A stretch of DNA of 11,691 bases from SZUA-217 sp034658975 (lineage in GTDB: Bacteria; Actinomycetota; Acidimicrobiia; Spongiisociales; ZC4RG35): assembly GCA_034658975.1 (NCBI GenBank), contig JAYEGJ010000062.1:1-11691 (forward strand). The letters run 5' to 3'. Below the pieces are notes generated by a model that had not been told where the DNA came from, searched no databases, and was given only the letters and a program-made list of their open reading frames with translations. Position 1 is the stretch's first letter. Each line of letters starts with the position of its first letter. Positions 11,266-11,691 of the stretch are shown piece by piece. The position numbers were made by a program, and so were the translations under genes.

Positions 11266-11567
11266 AGGTCACCTCCACACTTCACGCAGGTGCGGTGCTT
11301 CGACCCGTCGTCATCGAGACGATGCCCGATGCGGGTCGGGCCGCAGTCATCACAGACGATCATCACGTTGGAAACGTCGATCGGCATGTCCTTATCGATG
11401 ATTCCACCCTGCATCGTCGCACCCGTTGGCTTGGTGTGACGCTTGACGGTGTTGACACCCTCGACCTGGATCTTCCCTTTGGAGCGATAGACCCTGCTGA
11501 TCTTCGACTCCTTACCGGCGTCCTTGCCGCTGATGACCATCACCGTGTCACCCGTCCTCAGTTTCAT
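11262..11567 (-). CDS. rplX: 50S ribosomal protein L24
   Basis: L24 is 101 residues, an early 50S assembly protein near the exit tunnel. The N-terminal KOW motif is clear in KLRTGDTVMVISGKDAGKE (2-20), followed by GVNTVKRHTKPTG. The C-terminus carries two CxxC pairs (C72/C75 and C94/C97), which could hold a zinc ion, as in many bacterial L24 proteins. The ATG overlaps the rplN TGA as TGATG, with GGAGGT 6 nt upstream inside rplN. The rplN-rplX-rplE order is canonical. Confidence 0.97.
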   Translation of the reverse strand: MKLRTGDTVMVISGKDAGKESKISRVYRSKGKIQVEGVNTVKRHTKPTGATMQGGIIDKDMPIDVSNVMIVCDDCGPTRIGHRLDDDGSKHRTCVKCGGDL

Positions 11568-11691
11568 CAGAGGACCTCCGGAGCCAGTGAGACGATGCGC
11601 ATAAAGCGATGGTCTCGAAGCTCCCGCGCCACGGGCCCGAAGATGCGGGTTCCGCGCGGTTGTCTGTTGGTGTCGATGATCACGCAGGCGT
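11567..11691 (-). CDS. rplN: 50S ribosomal protein L14, C-terminal part (cut by window edge)
   Basis: Only the last 40 codons and the stop are in the window; the 5' part lies beyond 11691. The visible residues include VIIDTN, then PRGTRIFGPVARELRDHRFM and IVSLAPEVL. This is the conserved C-terminal half of L14, the large-subunit protein at the 30S interface (bridge B8). The TGA overlaps the rplX ATG (TGATG). Its position before rplX-rplE marks the start of the spc gene order. Confidence 0.95.
   Translation of the reverse strand, partial: ACVIIDTNRQPRGTRIFGPVARELRDHRFMRIVSLAPEVL

Noticed and set aside
1..11691. CRISPR array, insertion sequence, tRNA or rRNA genes, defence or phage module
   Set aside because: No regularly spaced repeats, transposase motifs, tRNA folds or rRNA segments were found. 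The window is almost fully occupied by housekeeping genes.

Overview
The window is a bacterial ribosomal-protein cluster: the spc operon and the alpha operon, both read on the minus strand and therefore right to left. GC-rich codons, the 181-residue short-lid adenylate kinase, zinc-form S14 and L36, L24 with a two-CxxC tail, a 133-residue S8 and TTG/GTG starts all fit a high-GC Gram-positive (Actinomycetota). The protein flavour suggests the Acidimicrobiia side of that phylum, but this rests on general resemblance and not on a search.

Right block (11691 down to 5087, minus strand): rplN (3' end only), rplX, rplE, rpsN (zinc form, often called rpsZ), rpsH, rplF, rplR, rpsE, rpmD, rplO, secY, adk, map. 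Most junctions are stop/start overlaps (ATGA, GTGA, TAATG, TGATG) or gaps of 1-2 nt, so the genes look translationally coupled. Three junctions differ. rplR-rpsE carries a 29-bp tandem duplication that creates a 9-codon mini-ORF. rplO-secY has a strong stem-loop over the rplO stop codon. secY-adk is a 157-nt spacer with an 18-nt inverted repeat split by a 9-nt insertion.

Middle block (5086 to 3369): a stem-loop lies between convergent map and ilvE. ilvE (branched-chain aminotransferase) is the only plus-strand metabolic gene. It diverges from a small minus-strand gene for a 72-residue two-helix membrane protein. A 232-nt spacer follows with a candidate promoter and a highly structured leader. 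The usual infA between map and rpmJ is not here.

Left block (3368 down to 561, minus strand): rpmJ, rpsM, rpsK, rpsD, rpoA, rplQ, the alpha operon, with TTG starts for rpsM and rpoA. It meets a convergent plus-strand membrane-protein gene (111-479) across a good bidirectional terminator hairpin.

Together the genes make small- and large-subunit ribosomal proteins, the RNA polymerase alpha subunit, the Sec translocon pore, adenylate kinase and N-terminal methionine processing. The gene content is ordinary. The points worth a second look are regulatory and structural: the alpha-operon leader, the duplicated rplR-rpsE junction, the adk leader inverted repeat, and the broken map-infA-rpmJ synteny.
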